Shown: one piece after another, positions 51,827 to 61,054 of the stretch
Layout of the letters: every line of letters begins with the position of its first letter
Numbering within the stretch: the stretch's first letter is position 1
DNA from: a virus
DNA: 64,000 nt
IMG/VR virus record: IMGVR_UViG_3300031963_000027
Span: 1-64,000 of that record
Strand: one strand, 5' to 3'
Program-made: the position numbers and the translations under genes
The notes under the pieces: model-generated
Told to the model about the DNA's origin: nothing
What the model saw: only the letters and a program-made list of their open reading frames with translations
Database searches by the model: none

Positions 51827-52537
51827 ATGACACAACAAATTGATAATAAATTAATAGTATTTGAAGGTCCTGATGGTATTGGCAAGACAACTCAAATAAA
51901 TAATTTATGTAACTGGTCAAATGATTTAATTATTGAGGATTTATATAATAAAGTAACTATTAAATCTTTTGTATTTAAAGAGCTTAATGAATCTGATTTT
52001 ATATTTAAAAGTTTGAGGAGTTTTATATATTCTTTATATAATAAAGTATCAACAAATGATTTAGCAGAGATCATTAAAATTAATAGATACTTAGTATATG
52101 ACAATTTGATTAGAGATTATGTAACAAATACAGAACCTTATGATTTAATTAAAGGAAAGTTATCTATTAAGAAGTATATTGCTCTTTGTGATAGATGGAA
52201 TATATCAACTTATTGTTATTTAAAAGCAAAAGATTATAAGGAAGATATTTGTTTATCTTATTTAACAGATGCTAATACTGTTATTCCTGGTTTGACTATT
52301 ATGTTAGTTGGTATGAATGGTGCCACTAGAACAAGTAATAGAGAAGCTAATAATAACATGTTTGAAGATGTTGGTGATGAGTTTAATGTAAAGCTGGCCC
52401 AAACTTATATTGACTTTGATACTAGTTTGTATGCTGGCAAAGTTGTTAAGATTAACAATGATGGGCTAACAAAAGATGAAACTAAAGACATTATAAGAGA
52501 AGTTGTAAAGTACTATCTAGTTAATTTATCAAAATGA
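51827..52537 (+). CDS. Thymidylate-kinase-like protein
   Basis: The 236-residue protein has a P-loop FEGPDGIGKTTQ near residues 12-23, typical of dTMP kinases, and ALCDRWNISTYCY in place of the DRW/DRY-box. It would phosphorylate dTMP or another deoxynucleotide for phage DNA synthesis. The C-terminal half is less conserved. The start may be a few codons upstream of typical. Confidence 0.8.
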   Translation: MTQQIDNKLIVFEGPDGIGKTTQINNLCNWSNDLIIEDLYNKVTIKSFVFKELNESDFIFKSLRSFIYSLYNKVSTNDLAEIIKINRYLVYDNLIRDYVTNTEPYDLIKGKLSIKKYIALCDRWNISTYCYLKAKDYKEDICLSYLTDANTVIPGLTIMLVGMNGATRTSNREANNNMFEDVGDEFNVKLAQTYIDFDTSLYAGKVVKINNDGLTKDETKDIIREVVKYYLVNLSK

Positions 52538-52671
52538 ACAAACATATTAAAGATAAAGACTATAAAAAGAATATAAAGAAATATGAAGAAGAAGAAACTT
52601 CTGTTTTTATATACTTAGTCCTTTTTATTCTCTTTGTTTTACCCAGTTTTTTATGTCTTTACACTAATTAG
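52534..52671 (+). CDS. Small membrane protein, 45 residues
   Basis: A short frame begins at ATG 52534 inside the previous stop. After a basic charged start it has one membrane helix (FIYLVLFILFVLPSFLCLY). It ends at TAG 52669-52671, followed by ATA TAA, so a readthrough would add one residue only. Confidence 0.5.
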   Translation: MNKHIKDKDYKKNIKKYEEEETSVFIYLVLFILFVLPSFLCLYTN

Positions 52672-52676
52672 ATATA

Positions 52677-52895
52677 ATGAAACAAAAACAAATTTATACT
52701 CCAAAGTATTGGATGTTTCATAGTTTATTATCAGATGATGTTTATATTGAAACTGCTTCTAAGAGTTTAGAAGAGTCTAAGATTAAAGCATCTATTTTAT
52801 ATAAGGAAGAGTATGATCATTATGAAAATCATAATCATACTTGTTTTGAATTTTGTCTGTTTGAAATAAAAAATATCGTTGTAAATAAAACCTAA
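52677..52895 (+). CDS. Unknown 72-residue protein
   Basis: The product (MKQKQIYTPKYWMFHSLLSD) is His/Tyr-rich with HYENHNHTCFEFC near the end, which could bind metal. Function unknown. It overlaps the photolyase-like gene by one base. Confidence 0.5.
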   Translation: MKQKQIYTPKYWMFHSLLSDDVYIETASKSLEESKIKASILYKEEYDHYENHNHTCFEFCLFEIKNIVVNKT

Positions 52896-54112
52896 TGAAA
52901 AACAAAAGCAAGGTAACTATTGTTATTGTTAATAATGCTCTAAGACTTCTTGATAACCCTTTGCTAGAAGACTTAGATGGACAAGTAATATTTGTTTTTG
53001 CTCTTACTCCTTATTATTTTAGTGTGGCTCATTATACTAAAATTCCTAGTGTAGGTGAGAATAGATTTAAGTATTTATTTGCTTGTTTGGCAAAGTTTAA
53101 ACAACTTCTTAAGGAGAAATTTAATGCTGATCTATTAGTATTAGAAGGTAGTTATAAGCAAGTTGTTGATGAGATTGTAAAGACTGCAGGGCATTTTAAT
53201 CAAATAGAAGTAAGGGTGTTACATCAGCCTTATCAATATGAGATTATGTATGAACAAGAGTTACTAGATGATCCTTATTACAACTTATTAGCTAATAGAG
53301 TTGACATTATTAATGAAGGTATGACTTTAGTTCCTTTTAATATTTTATGTAACTTATATCCACAATATAAAGGAAGATCTTTTAAAGATTTTCACTTTGC
53401 TTGTTTGAGAGAACAACATCATATTAAATTTGTTGATATTAGTAACATTAATGTTATTCCTGTCAGTGTTGATATAAAGTCAATAGAAGGAGATGCAGAT
53501 TGTAATAACTTCTATTATGATATGAAAGGTATAGAGAACTACAAAGACAATAAGTCAGCCATCACAGGTGCAAGCACTACAAAGATAGAAGCTGCTCTTT
53601 CTCTAGGTACTATGTCTAAAAAAATAGCTTATGGTCTTGCTTTAAACTATAAAACTAGTGATAGTGATAAAGGTGAATTTATTAGATCCCTTTTATGGGG
53701 CGACTATTGTTACATTATTGCTGAGTTTGAAGGTAATAAAATATTCTACAAAGACGGCCTAAGTAAGAATATAAATAAAACTAAAATTGAACCACTACCA
53801 GACTTTATTAAAGGCACTGGAACTGAAGTTAAGTTCTATAATAAAGCAATGGGTAAGCTTAGATCTGAAGGTTATTTACCTAATAGAGTAAGAATTATTC
53901 TTGGTTATTATGTTATTAAAGTTTTAAAATATTCTCCTTTAGCTTTGGCTGAATACTTTGAGCATTACTTAATTGGTTTTAATAATGCAAATAACTGGAT
54001 TGGCGCTCACTCTTGTAATGGCACAGGAGTAGATACCATTCCTGGAGGTAGACCTTTTAATATTAAAAGACAATTAGATGATTGGGATTTAAATAAGGAG
54101 TACCTTAGATGA
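52895..54112 (+). CDS. Photolyase/cryptochrome-like flavoprotein
   Basis: The 405-residue protein begins like photolyases (VIVNNALRLLDNPLLEDL, then VIFVFAL). The C-terminal FAD region has LRSEGYLPNRVRIILGYYVI, GFNNANNWIGAH and NGTGVDTIPGGRPFN, in line with the photolyase pattern 'NR.Rm...f......dWr.ge..F...l...d...N.GgWqw.a..G.d'. It may repair UV-damaged DNA by light. The central WR(D/E)FY motif is changed to SLLWGDYCYI. It is moderately diverged. Confidence 0.78.
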   Translation: MKNKSKVTIVIVNNALRLLDNPLLEDLDGQVIFVFALTPYYFSVAHYTKIPSVGENRFKYLFACLAKFKQLLKEKFNADLLVLEGSYKQVVDEIVKTAGHFNQIEVRVLHQPYQYEIMYEQELLDDPYYNLLANRVDIINEGMTLVPFNILCNLYPQYKGRSFKDFHFACLREQHHIKFVDISNINVIPVSVDIKSIEGDADCNNFYYDMKGIENYKDNKSAITGASTTKIEAALSLGTMSKKIAYGLALNYKTSDSDKGEFIRSLLWGDYCYIIAEFEGNKIFYKDGLSKNINKTKIEPLPDFIKGTGTEVKFYNKAMGKLRSEGYLPNRVRIILGYYVIKVLKYSPLALAEYFEHYLIGFNNANNWIGAHSCNGTGVDTIPGGRPFNIKRQLDDWDLNKEYLR

Positions 54113-54183
54113 TTATTGATTGGTTTATTGGAATTAGTTTTGTTTTAATTTTAGGTTATATTTTACTTAAGATATTTGAATAA
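54109..54183 (+). CDS. Tiny membrane protein, 24 residues
   Basis: A 24-residue frame (MIIDWFIGISFVLILGYILL) from ATG 54109 to TAA, with overlaps on both sides (ATGA, TAATG). It is a single predicted membrane helix. Very small; supported by tight gene spacing. Confidence 0.4.
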   Translation: MIIDWFIGISFVLILGYILLKIFE

Positions 54184-54281
54184 TGAGTAATGAAGCAAAA
54201 CAATTTCTTTTATATGTAGCGGGTTATTTATATAACCTTACAGATAATCATGAAGGCATGGGTAGAGAATGGCATATATAA
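54183..54281 (+). CDS. Tiny unknown protein, 32 residues
   Basis: The frame MSNEAKQFLLYVAGYLYNL continues to TAA 54279-54281. It overlaps the neighbouring genes on both sides. Codon use fits. Function unknown. Confidence 0.4.
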   Translation: MSNEAKQFLLYVAGYLYNLTDNHEGMGREWHI

Positions 54282-54391
54282 CAGAACATGATGGTGATTG
54301 TACTCAAAAGCCTTGGTCTTGTTGGCGCTGTTTTTGTTTTATAGAAAGTTACTTAGAAAAGCTTCAAATATTATTAAAAGGCGAGCTTTAG
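54269..54391 (+). CDS. Small Cys/Trp-rich protein, 40 residues
   Basis: The frame from ATG 54269 encodes PWSCWRCFCFIESYLEKL and ends at TAG 54389-54391. Three cysteines in seven residues suggest metal binding or a membrane-proximal motif. A read-through of TAG would end within three codons. Confidence 0.4.
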   Translation: MAYITEHDGDCTQKPWSCWRCFCFIESYLEKLQILLKGEL

Positions 54392-54416
54392 AAGATCACT
54401 TAAAAGGGTTAGAAGA

Positions 54417-54959
54417 ATGACAAACATTAGTCAATATGATATAGAATTAACAGCTAATACATGTGGTGTTTGTGCTTCTAAGAGAGCATTTAATATAGCT
54501 AGCTTATATTATCCTAAATCAGTATTAGAGTTATGTGTTGGTCCTTCTTTACCTGTATTAGCACATCATTATAGAGATTATAATATTCTTACTACTGGTA
54601 ATGATATTGATAAAAAGTATTTAAAACAATCTCCAAATAATATGTTAATTGGAGATTGCTTTTCTATTAATTATAATCCCTATGATGTTGTTGTATTTGC
54701 TCCACCTTTATCTAAAGGTTGTAGTGGTAAAAGAGAAGACAGTTTAAGTATTAATCAAGTCACTCCTAGTTATTATGACTTTATAAAGCTAAGAAAAGAG
54801 AAGGCAGTATTAGTATTGCCTGGGAGATCTAAGGCTACAAAACAAGACAGAGAGCAATATTATACATTAATTACACAATTGTATTATCACAATATTAATT
54901 TTATAGTGGTGCCTCTAATAAACAAAGTTGTTAAGTATTATGATGTGTATTTAATTTGA
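54417..54959 (+). CDS. Methyltransferase-fold-like protein
   Basis: The 180-residue protein has LELCVGPSLPVLAHHYRDYN followed by TGNDIDKKYL, matching motif I and acidic loop of class I SAM enzymes, and VVVFAPPLSKGC at the position of the NPPY/PP motif IV. The target could be DNA, RNA or protein. No target-recognition domain is visible, so it may need a partner. The PP motif hints at a nucleic acid substrate. Confidence 0.6.
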   Translation: MTNISQYDIELTANTCGVCASKRAFNIASLYYPKSVLELCVGPSLPVLAHHYRDYNILTTGNDIDKKYLKQSPNNMLIGDCFSINYNPYDVVVFAPPLSKGCSGKREDSLSINQVTPSYYDFIKLRKEKAVLVLPGRSKATKQDREQYYTLITQLYYHNINFIVVPLINKVVKYYDVYLI

Positions 54960-54971
54960 AGGATATTAGTA

Positions 54972-55613
54972 ATGTATAAATCAAAAAGATATAGACAAAG
55001 ACATAGAGTTGCTAAACTTTATACTTGTAAGAAGCATTGGCAATTAGATAAGTTATTAGATAGTTTTAGTAACATTGAAGATTTAGTGTTGGATGATTCT
55101 AGAGAGAATAGTTATGACATCTATCTTAACAATGCTATAGCTAAACTTAAACCTTTTCTACCCTTTATGATTAGATATTATGAGCTTAGATTATTACCTA
55201 AAGAAAGAGACTATAGAAGTGGCTTTGAAACCTATGATTATGTTAGTAACTATTCTATTCTGTCTAACCTAGAATATATAAGTGATAGATGGTGTGCTGC
55301 ATTTAGACTTAGATGGTTGATTAATCTAATTGATAAAGACTATACATATAAAGGTAAAGAACTAATCTATGAGTATGATAAAGTTATATCAGATAATAAG
55401 TATGGTTGTTGGAAAAGTGACATTACAAAAGCACCTATTGGTAAGTTTGTAATTGTAAGTTTAACTGATAGAGTTGGTTTCTATGTTGCTAAGAAAAGAA
55501 AAGATGGCACTTTTATAACTAAGGATGTAAATACAAAATGTAAAGTTGTATTATCAAATGTTAAAGAGTGGCTGTTTCCAAGATATAAAATCAATAGTTA
55601 TTATGATAGATAA
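54972..55613 (+). CDS. Unknown 213-residue basic protein
   Basis: The N-terminus is strongly basic (YKSKRYRQRHRVAKLYTCKK), and the rest is Tyr- and Arg-rich. No motif recognised. It overlaps the next gene by 11 bases. RNA or DNA binding is possible. Confidence 0.5.
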   Translation: MYKSKRYRQRHRVAKLYTCKKHWQLDKLLDSFSNIEDLVLDDSRENSYDIYLNNAIAKLKPFLPFMIRYYELRLLPKERDYRSGFETYDYVSNYSILSNLEYISDRWCAAFRLRWLINLIDKDYTYKGKELIYEYDKVISDNKYGCWKSDITKAPIGKFVIVSLTDRVGFYVAKKRKDGTFITKDVNTKCKVVLSNVKEWLFPRYKINSYYDR

Positions 55614-55962
55614 AGACATATTAGAACATTTACTGCAAGTTAATACTCCTATAATTATGTGCACATTGCAGGAGTTTAGACAACAGGTTGTACAATATAA
55701 CTGGCTCTTTGATAGAGAGCTTAATAAAGTGTTTATAGACCTACCAATTGGCTCACATGAATGTACTTTAGCTCTATTACAAATAGGTTATACTAAGCCT
55801 AAAGATATACATTGGATTGACTGGATTGATTTATTTGATCTTAACTTTGGGCCTCTTGCTGAGAAGTGGTTAAAACAAAATAGAGGAGCTTATATGACTT
55901 CTGTTAATGGTGATGTTGTTGGTAAATTAAGTGCTATAGAGAGAAGAATATTATGCTGTTAA
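55603..55962 (+). CDS. Unknown 119-residue protein
   Basis: I start at ATG 55603. The product has many Trp, Asp and Leu residues (IHWIDWIDLFDLNFG) and ends with CC. Function unknown. It overlaps both neighbours. Confidence 0.5.
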   Translation: MIDKDILEHLLQVNTPIIMCTLQEFRQQVVQYNWLFDRELNKVFIDLPIGSHECTLALLQIGYTKPKDIHWIDWIDLFDLNFGPLAEKWLKQNRGAYMTSVNGDVVGKLSAIERRILCC

Positions 55963-56279
55963 ATGTAAATAAACAGTTTGTAAAAGAATTAGAAGAGGCT
56001 TTAGAGTTAACTCTTTCAGGCCATCTTAAAGGTTATTATATTTTTGAAGATCTTAACAAAGTATTATTAGAAAGGATTTATTACGATAATAATGTTATGC
56101 ATAGAACCATTGCTGTAGTAGAAAAAAGAGCTACTGAATATTTACCTCCATTTAAAGTAATTTTTAATAATACTTTTTTATCTAATCCTGTTTGTAGTTG
56201 GATTGAATCATTATCAATCAAAGAACATATAGAGTTAATTCAATATGTATTAAGTAAAATTGGTACGAAGTATTATTAA
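55953..56279 (+). CDS. Unknown 108-residue protein
   Basis: The product starts MLLNVNKQFVKELEEALEL, with alternating helix and strand. No motif recognised. It ends one base before the next gene. Confidence 0.5.
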   Translation: MLLNVNKQFVKELEEALELTLSGHLKGYYIFEDLNKVLLERIYYDNNVMHRTIAVVEKRATEYLPPFKVIFNNTFLSNPVCSWIESLSIKEHIELIQYVLSKIGTKYY

Positions 56280-56280
56280 T

Positions 56281-56604
56281 ATGACAACAGTTGAATTTAA
56301 TGAGAAGTATGCAGCCTATTTACCTGAAGGTTGGTATGGTTTAGACATTAATGATGAAGAGGTTATTGCATGGCTTGATAATTTATTTGAACATTATTTA
56401 ACTAAAATTGAAGGCTTTGAATATCATCAAATTAAAACTAAATTTGGCATTAATGATATTAGATTTTATAGTAATTTAGATCATAGTAGTGTTATACAAA
56501 AGGCTTTAATATCAGCAATTGAAGCTAATATTAGTTCTATATTAAAACTAAAGCGTTCACAGATTACAACAGATAAAATTATTAAAGAATTATTAAAGAG
56601 TTAA
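56281..56604 (+). CDS. Unknown 107-residue protein
   Basis: I start at ATG 56281 (MTTVEFNEKYAAYLPEGWYG). The LPEGWYGLDI..EEVIAWLD pattern recalls small phage proteins with unknown role. It is acidic overall. Confidence 0.5.
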   Translation: MTTVEFNEKYAAYLPEGWYGLDINDEEVIAWLDNLFEHYLTKIEGFEYHQIKTKFGINDIRFYSNLDHSSVIQKALISAIEANISSILKLKRSQITTDKIIKELLKS

Positions 56605-56611
56605 AAGTTAA

Positions 56612-56767
56612 TTGTATAAATTAGGTCAGCTTTTAGGAAGAATATTAACTGCAAGTGTATTAACTTATTGTATCTTATGGATTGCTAGTAATATATTTAA
56701 TCTAGTATTTCCATTTTGGTCCTTCTTCTATGTTTGTTTTATCATTGCATTTATACTTTGGTATTAA
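56612..56767 (+). CDS. Small membrane protein, 51 residues
   Basis: The start is TTG 56612. The product is two predicted membrane helices (LTASVLTYCILWIASNIF and FYVCFIIAFILWY). It precedes a late-promoter-like element and the conserved 736-residue gene. Confidence 0.45.
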   Translation: MYKLGQLLGRILTASVLTYCILWIASNIFNLVFPFWSFFYVCFIIAFILWY

Positions 56768-56787
56768 GTGCAATCACAAGTTAAGTA

Positions 56788-56795
56788 TATAAATA
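56788..56795 (+). promoter_or_regulatory. T4-like late promoter element TATAAATA
   Basis: TATAAATA lies 21 bases upstream of the ATG at 56817, a plausible promoter distance for a gene of a highly expressed type. No separate -35 is required by T4 late promoters. Confidence 0.4.
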
Positions 56796-56816
56796 AGAAT
56801 AAATAAATAAATTAAT

Positions 56817-59027
56817 ATGTCTAAAAAATTATCATTTGAATCATTTGCATCATTGATTAGAGAACAGTTTGCTCTAATGTGTAAGACTGGTAAATTGTTT
56901 GTATCATCTGTTAGTGGTGATGCTTTATGGAATTTATACTTAAAGTCATTTGCACCAGAAGATGATCCAGTATTTAGAGATCCAAATAGTTCTAGTAACA
57001 ATTGCAATAGAGATCATCATTTTATTAAAACTTATGGCAATATTGTTGCCATAGATGATAACAATGAAATAGTTACAATGTTTGACATTGATGTTGAAGA
57101 TAGTAGTTATCACAATTCTGTCTTTAAAGTTAGAAATGCTTTAAAAGGTGCATCTATTAGTAGCGTATTTGCTATTCACTACGATGATCTTGTAAAGCAG
57201 CCTTATGAAAAGATTAAGAAGAATGCTGATACATTTCAACTTGGTTATAAGCTATCTACTAAACAGTACACACCAGAAGAAGTAGCTAAGTATGGTGTTG
57301 TTGTAGAGAATAAAGTATATACATTTTATCACTTTTATACTAACTTGCCTAAGCAGTATGTACTTACTGGTAATGAGTCTATTGGTACTTATCTAAGTAA
57401 GAGGAACAGCACTCATCAAGTGTTTGTTAAGGGTTTATCTATTCCACTTGAAACGCTGCAAGTTGTATCAGAACTAATGGCACAAGGCTCCCTATTAAGG
57501 GCTGATTTGTATAAGTACAAAGTAGATGAGTTTATTAATATTAAACAAGAGTATGACAGCTTAGAAGGTTCTACTTTAAATAAGGATAACTGGACTTGGA
57601 AGAGGTTTAGTGATATTCCTTTTGCTGGCTTTGCTAATGAGTTAGTTGGTACAACTTGTCTTGATCTTGCAGAGGGTAAAGACATTAATGTTGTGCAGAA
57701 GGAGTTTAACTTTAGAGTTGATCCTGCTAATCATATGAAAGCAAAGGTTGCTGTAACTGAAAGACAGAAGCAAGATGCTGCTAATAAGATTGTTGAGTTG
57801 GGTTATGAAGATTCATTTAAGAGGCGCTTTGCTACATTAGAAGATGCTCTTAATGGTAGTATCAATGAAGTAAGTCATATTAATATTAGTAAGAAGAAGG
57901 CTCCAGCTTCTAACTTATTTGCTAATGTTAAAACTGTTAATAGTGGCACCTTATCTAGACACAAGAAGGCTGAATTTGATGCTATAGAGACTGTTGACAT
58001 TCAAACATTCATTGATAGTATATTACCTAATAGTAAGTCTATTGCAATCTTCTTAGAAAATGGCTTTGGCAATAATCTAGTAACACTAACAACTGCAATT
58101 GATCCTACTTGTAAGAATCCTTTTAAATGGAAGGATAATATGTTCAGTTGGACTTATAATGGTAACTTAGCTGGTAGAAGTAACTTAACTCAAGCAGTTA
58201 TTAGTAAAGGTGGTAGAGTTGATGGTGTTTTTAGGTTTACTCATAGTTGGAATGAACTAGAACCTAATGATAGTCTTATGGATTTGCATGTATTTATGCC
58301 TGGTAATAGGGGCCCTTCTGCTAAAGTCTGTGATAACTATGGGGATTCTACTAATAGAGTTGGTTGGAATAGAAGAAATGATCCTACAAGTGGTGGTGTG
58401 CAAGATGTAGACTATACTTCTGCTGCTCCTGCTGGCTATATCCCTGTTGAGAATATTACATTTCCTTCTATGGATAAACTAAAAGATGGAAAGTATAAAT
58501 GTAAGATTCATAACTGGAGTAAGAGAAGAAGCTATGGTAGAGGTAAAGCTGAGATTGCATTTAATGATAAGTTGTATGAATACATTTATCCTGCTACTGG
58601 TCATAAAGAATGGGTTGATGTTGCTACTGTTACTCTAAGTAATAGTCAATGGTCAATTGAGCATCACTTAGAACCAGTTGCATCTAGCTCTAAAACTATG
58701 TGGGGTCTTGATTCTAATCAATTCCACAAAGTAAATCTAATCTCACTATCACCTAACTATTGGGGTGAAAATAGGGTAGGTATTAAGCATTACTTCTTCT
58801 TTTTAGATGGGTGTCATTCAGATAGTCCAATGAGATCCTTTCATATTGAAAACTTGAATGGTGAGCTTCTAGCACATAGAAAAGTGTTAGAGATTTATGG
58901 TATGACTGATAAGTTGGAGCCAACTACTAAACAGTTAGCAGGATTAGGCTTTACTGATGATAGTAAAGAAACTCTTATTGTTAAAGTTGAAGGCAGCTTT
59001 AAAAGGACTGTAAGAGTTAAGTTTTAA
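56817..59027 (+). CDS. Conserved large phage protein of unknown function
   Basis: The 736-residue protein has segments familiar from large phages: PVFRDPNSSSNNCNRDHHF, KTYGNIVAIDDNNEIVTMFD, FNFRVDPANHMKAK, FKRRFATLEDALNGS and a C-terminal beta-rich domain with WTYNGNLAGRSN. It resembles a conserved protein of staphylococcal and Bacillus giant phages whose role I do not know. Codon use is more regular than that of nearby small genes, suggesting high expression. It is followed by its usual 142-residue partner. Confidence 0.72.
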   Translation: MSKKLSFESFASLIREQFALMCKTGKLFVSSVSGDALWNLYLKSFAPEDDPVFRDPNSSSNNCNRDHHFIKTYGNIVAIDDNNEIVTMFDIDVEDSSYHNSVFKVRNALKGASISSVFAIHYDDLVKQPYEKIKKNADTFQLGYKLSTKQYTPEEVAKYGVVVENKVYTFYHFYTNLPKQYVLTGNESIGTYLSKRNSTHQVFVKGLSIPLETLQVVSELMAQGSLLRADLYKYKVDEFINIKQEYDSLEGSTLNKDNWTWKRFSDIPFAGFANELVGTTCLDLAEGKDINVVQKEFNFRVDPANHMKAKVAVTERQKQDAANKIVELGYEDSFKRRFATLEDALNGSINEVSHINISKKKAPASNLFANVKTVNSGTLSRHKKAEFDAIETVDIQTFIDSILPNSKSIAIFLENGFGNNLVTLTTAIDPTCKNPFKWKDNMFSWTYNGNLAGRSNLTQAVISKGGRVDGVFRFTHSWNELEPNDSLMDLHVFMPGNRGPSAKVCDNYGDSTNRVGWNRRNDPTSGGVQDVDYTSAAPAGYIPVENITFPSMDKLKDGKYKCKIHNWSKRRSYGRGKAEIAFNDKLYEYIYPATGHKEWVDVATVTLSNSQWSIEHHLEPVASSSKTMWGLDSNQFHKVNLISLSPNYWGENRVGIKHYFFFLDGCHSDSPMRSFHIENLNGELLAHRKVLEIYGMTDKLEPTTKQLAGLGFTDDSKETLIVKVEGSFKRTVRVKF

Positions 59028-59033
59028 GTTATA

Positions 59034-59070
59034 ATGTATGTGGTTGTAATCTGTTTTACAACTACTACAT
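59034..59070 (+). terminator. Hairpin after the 736-residue gene
   Basis: ATGTATGTGGTTGTAA (59034-59049) pairs with TTACAACTACTACAT (59056-59070) with one bulge and a G:U pair, 6-base loop. There is no clear U-run after it. Possible terminator or mRNA stabiliser. Confidence 0.4.
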
Positions 59071-59141
59071 TTAAGTTTGAAAGCTTAATAGATAAACACA
59101 AACAAAACAATAATTAAACAAAAAGGAACAATAATAATAAT

Positions 59142-59570
59142 ATGTCTGATTTATTTGTACAAGGTATTAGAAGTAAGGTAAGATTTCAACTTCCTCAAGG
59201 TGAGCTTACAATGGAACAACTGTTTGATCTTAAGCCTATTAAGAGTAGAACAGAGAAGAATGAAGATGGCACTCCTAAAGTAATTGATGTTCTTGCTGAT
59301 TATGAAGCTGAACTACAAAATGAAGTAGAATCTTTTGCTAAGATTACTAGAAGAGGTTCTAGTACTAGAAGTGCTGCCCAAAATGCAACTCAATTGAAGC
59401 TATCAATTGTCACTGCTATTCTTGATATTAGAGACAGTGAAGCAGAAGAAGCTGCTACTAAAGCTGCTGTTAGAGCACATAATGCAGAGATTGATGAACA
59501 ACTTGCTGAGCTTGATAGAAAAGACAGAGCTAATCTTACCAGAGAACAATTGCTTGCCATGAGAAAGTAA
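59142..59570 (+). CDS. Conserved phage partner protein, 142 residues
   Basis: The product begins SDLFVQGIRSKVRFQLPQGE and is followed by a helical, acidic, Glu/Arg-rich part. It follows the 736-residue protein, as its likely partner. No enzymatic motif. A good ribosome-binding context (AAAAGGAAC) precedes it. Confidence 0.6.
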   Translation: MSDLFVQGIRSKVRFQLPQGELTMEQLFDLKPIKSRTEKNEDGTPKVIDVLADYEAELQNEVESFAKITRRGSSTRSAAQNATQLKLSIVTAILDIRDSEAEEAATKAAVRAHNAEIDEQLAELDRKDRANLTREQLLAMRK

Positions 59571-59669
59571 TAGTACTTTCTAATCTATATAAACAATAAG
59601 GACTAAACTGTAATATACTTAGTCCTTTTGTTTATTATTTAATAATGTTGTTATAAGAAGAGTTTTAAT

Positions 59670-59756
59670 ATGACCAAGCCATTTAGTATTGTATGTGAAG
59701 ATTATACTGTTTATATGATGGTGGGACCATCAAATTGTGGTAGTACAAATTTTGCC
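59670..59756 (+). CDS. Pnkp-like RNA repair enzyme, exon 1
   Basis: Exon 1 encodes 29 residues ending in MVGPSNCGSTNFA, the start of a kinase P-loop, and would join exon 2 as ...NFAKSFISKEL. The intron ends in G at 61054 and exon 1 ends in C at 59756; the frame joins exactly. The usual P-loop lysine is Ser here. Without splicing, translation stops at TAG 59757-59759. Confidence 0.75.
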
Positions 59757-61054
59757 TAGTTTTATATGTTAATTTTAGAGTAAACTACTTTTATAAATTA
59801 TTATAAAAGTAGTTATGACATACTCTCAAGAATTAAGAAATATAGCTTTAGAAATGTATCAATCCGGAATTAGTTCAAGCAATATAGCTAATGAATTAAA
59901 TATAAATCCTAGAACCGTTTTAAACTGGATACCTAAAGAACTTATAAGATCTATAATACCTCCTTATTCTAAAGAAGTAATAGATAAAGTTTTAGATATG
60001 TATAATTCAGGCTTAAGTGCTAATAATATAGCAATTAAATTAGGATTAAATAAAAAAACCGTTCTAAGATGGATTCCTAAAAACCTTAAAAGATCTGTAA
60101 AGGATTATGATTTAGGTTATGAAAGAAACCATAACTTTTTTAGAGATATTAAATCTGAACAACAAGCTTATTTTTTAGGCTTAATAACCGCAGATGGAAG
60201 TATATCTAAAACAGGAACATTAGGCTTAGAATTAAAGCATTCTGATGGTTATTTAATAGAAAAATTTAGAGATCTTTTATCTCCTAATGCTAAAATAAGT
60301 TTTTCATCTAGAACTAAAGTATATAAAGGAAATTCTATAATAAGTGAAACTAGCTATCTTAAAATCACTTCTAGACATTATTTAGAAGATTTAGCAAGAT
60401 ATGATATTGTTCCTAATAAAACTTATCTAGATATAAGATTACCTATTTTTGATTCAAATTTAATGAATCATTATATAAGAGGTTTATTTGATGGAGATGG
60501 AAGTGTTTATACTCGTAGTAAATATAAATCTTTATTAACTGTTACTTTTGTTGGTGGAGAGCTTTTATTAAATCAAGTAAAAGACTATTTAAAATTAAAT
60601 TTAGATCTAAAAGGAAATCTTAATATAAGAGCAAGACAAACTAATTGTTTTGATTTTTCTTTAACTACTCAAGAAGATATACATAAGTTTAAAGAATACA
60701 TCTATAAAGATGCAACTATATTTCTTAAAAGAAAACATGCAAAATTTTATAATGAAATTATTGCCACATAAGTCTGTGAATTGCTGGGATAACTTGAAGG
60801 TTAATTAACTACAACATAATTAGTAATAATAAGTGTGAATGTTTAAAAATAATTAATTATAAGTCAATCAGCAGCCAAGTGTCCTAGTAATAGGATAAAG
60901 GTTCAACGCATAGTACATGGAGTCCTATTTATATAGGATAGTAAAGTACCAAGAGTGCAGACTACTAGTTAAACTTAACTGGTAAAGATATATGCTGGAC
61001 TACTAAGTGATTAGTAGAACTAAGGGATAAAAAGCCTTTAGGTTAACAAAATTG
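59757..61054 (+). mobile_element. Group I intron in Pnkp-like gene
   Basis: The 1298-base intron splits the P-loop codons. Its 3' part contains TTAACTACAACATAATTAG, CAATCAGCAGCC and TTCAACGCATAGTACATGG, which match the core of the polymerase intron and phage group I introns. It carries a LAGLIDADG endonuclease gene. The exon 1 end in C instead of U is unusual for group I introns. Confidence 0.8.
59815..60771 (+). CDS. LAGLIDADG homing endonuclease with two HTH repeats
   Basis: The 318-residue protein has two helix-turn-helix repeats (SSNIANELNINPRTVLNW and ANNIAIKLGLNKKTVLRW) and then two LAGLIDADG motifs, LGLITADGSI and RGLFDGDGSV. The double-motif form acts as a monomer to cut a long DNA site. 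It is encoded in the intron and likely drives homing into intronless Pnkp-like genes. Confidence 0.9.
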   Translation: MTYSQELRNIALEMYQSGISSSNIANELNINPRTVLNWIPKELIRSIIPPYSKEVIDKVLDMYNSGLSANNIAIKLGLNKKTVLRWIPKNLKRSVKDYDLGYERNHNFFRDIKSEQQAYFLGLITADGSISKTGTLGLELKHSDGYLIEKFRDLLSPNAKISFSSRTKVYKGNSIISETSYLKITSRHYLEDLARYDIVPNKTYLDIRLPIFDSNLMNHYIRGLFDGDGSVYTRSKYKSLLTVTFVGGELLLNQVKDYLKLNLDLKGNLNIRARQTNCFDFSLTTQEDIHKFKEYIYKDATIFLKRKHAKFYNEIIAT

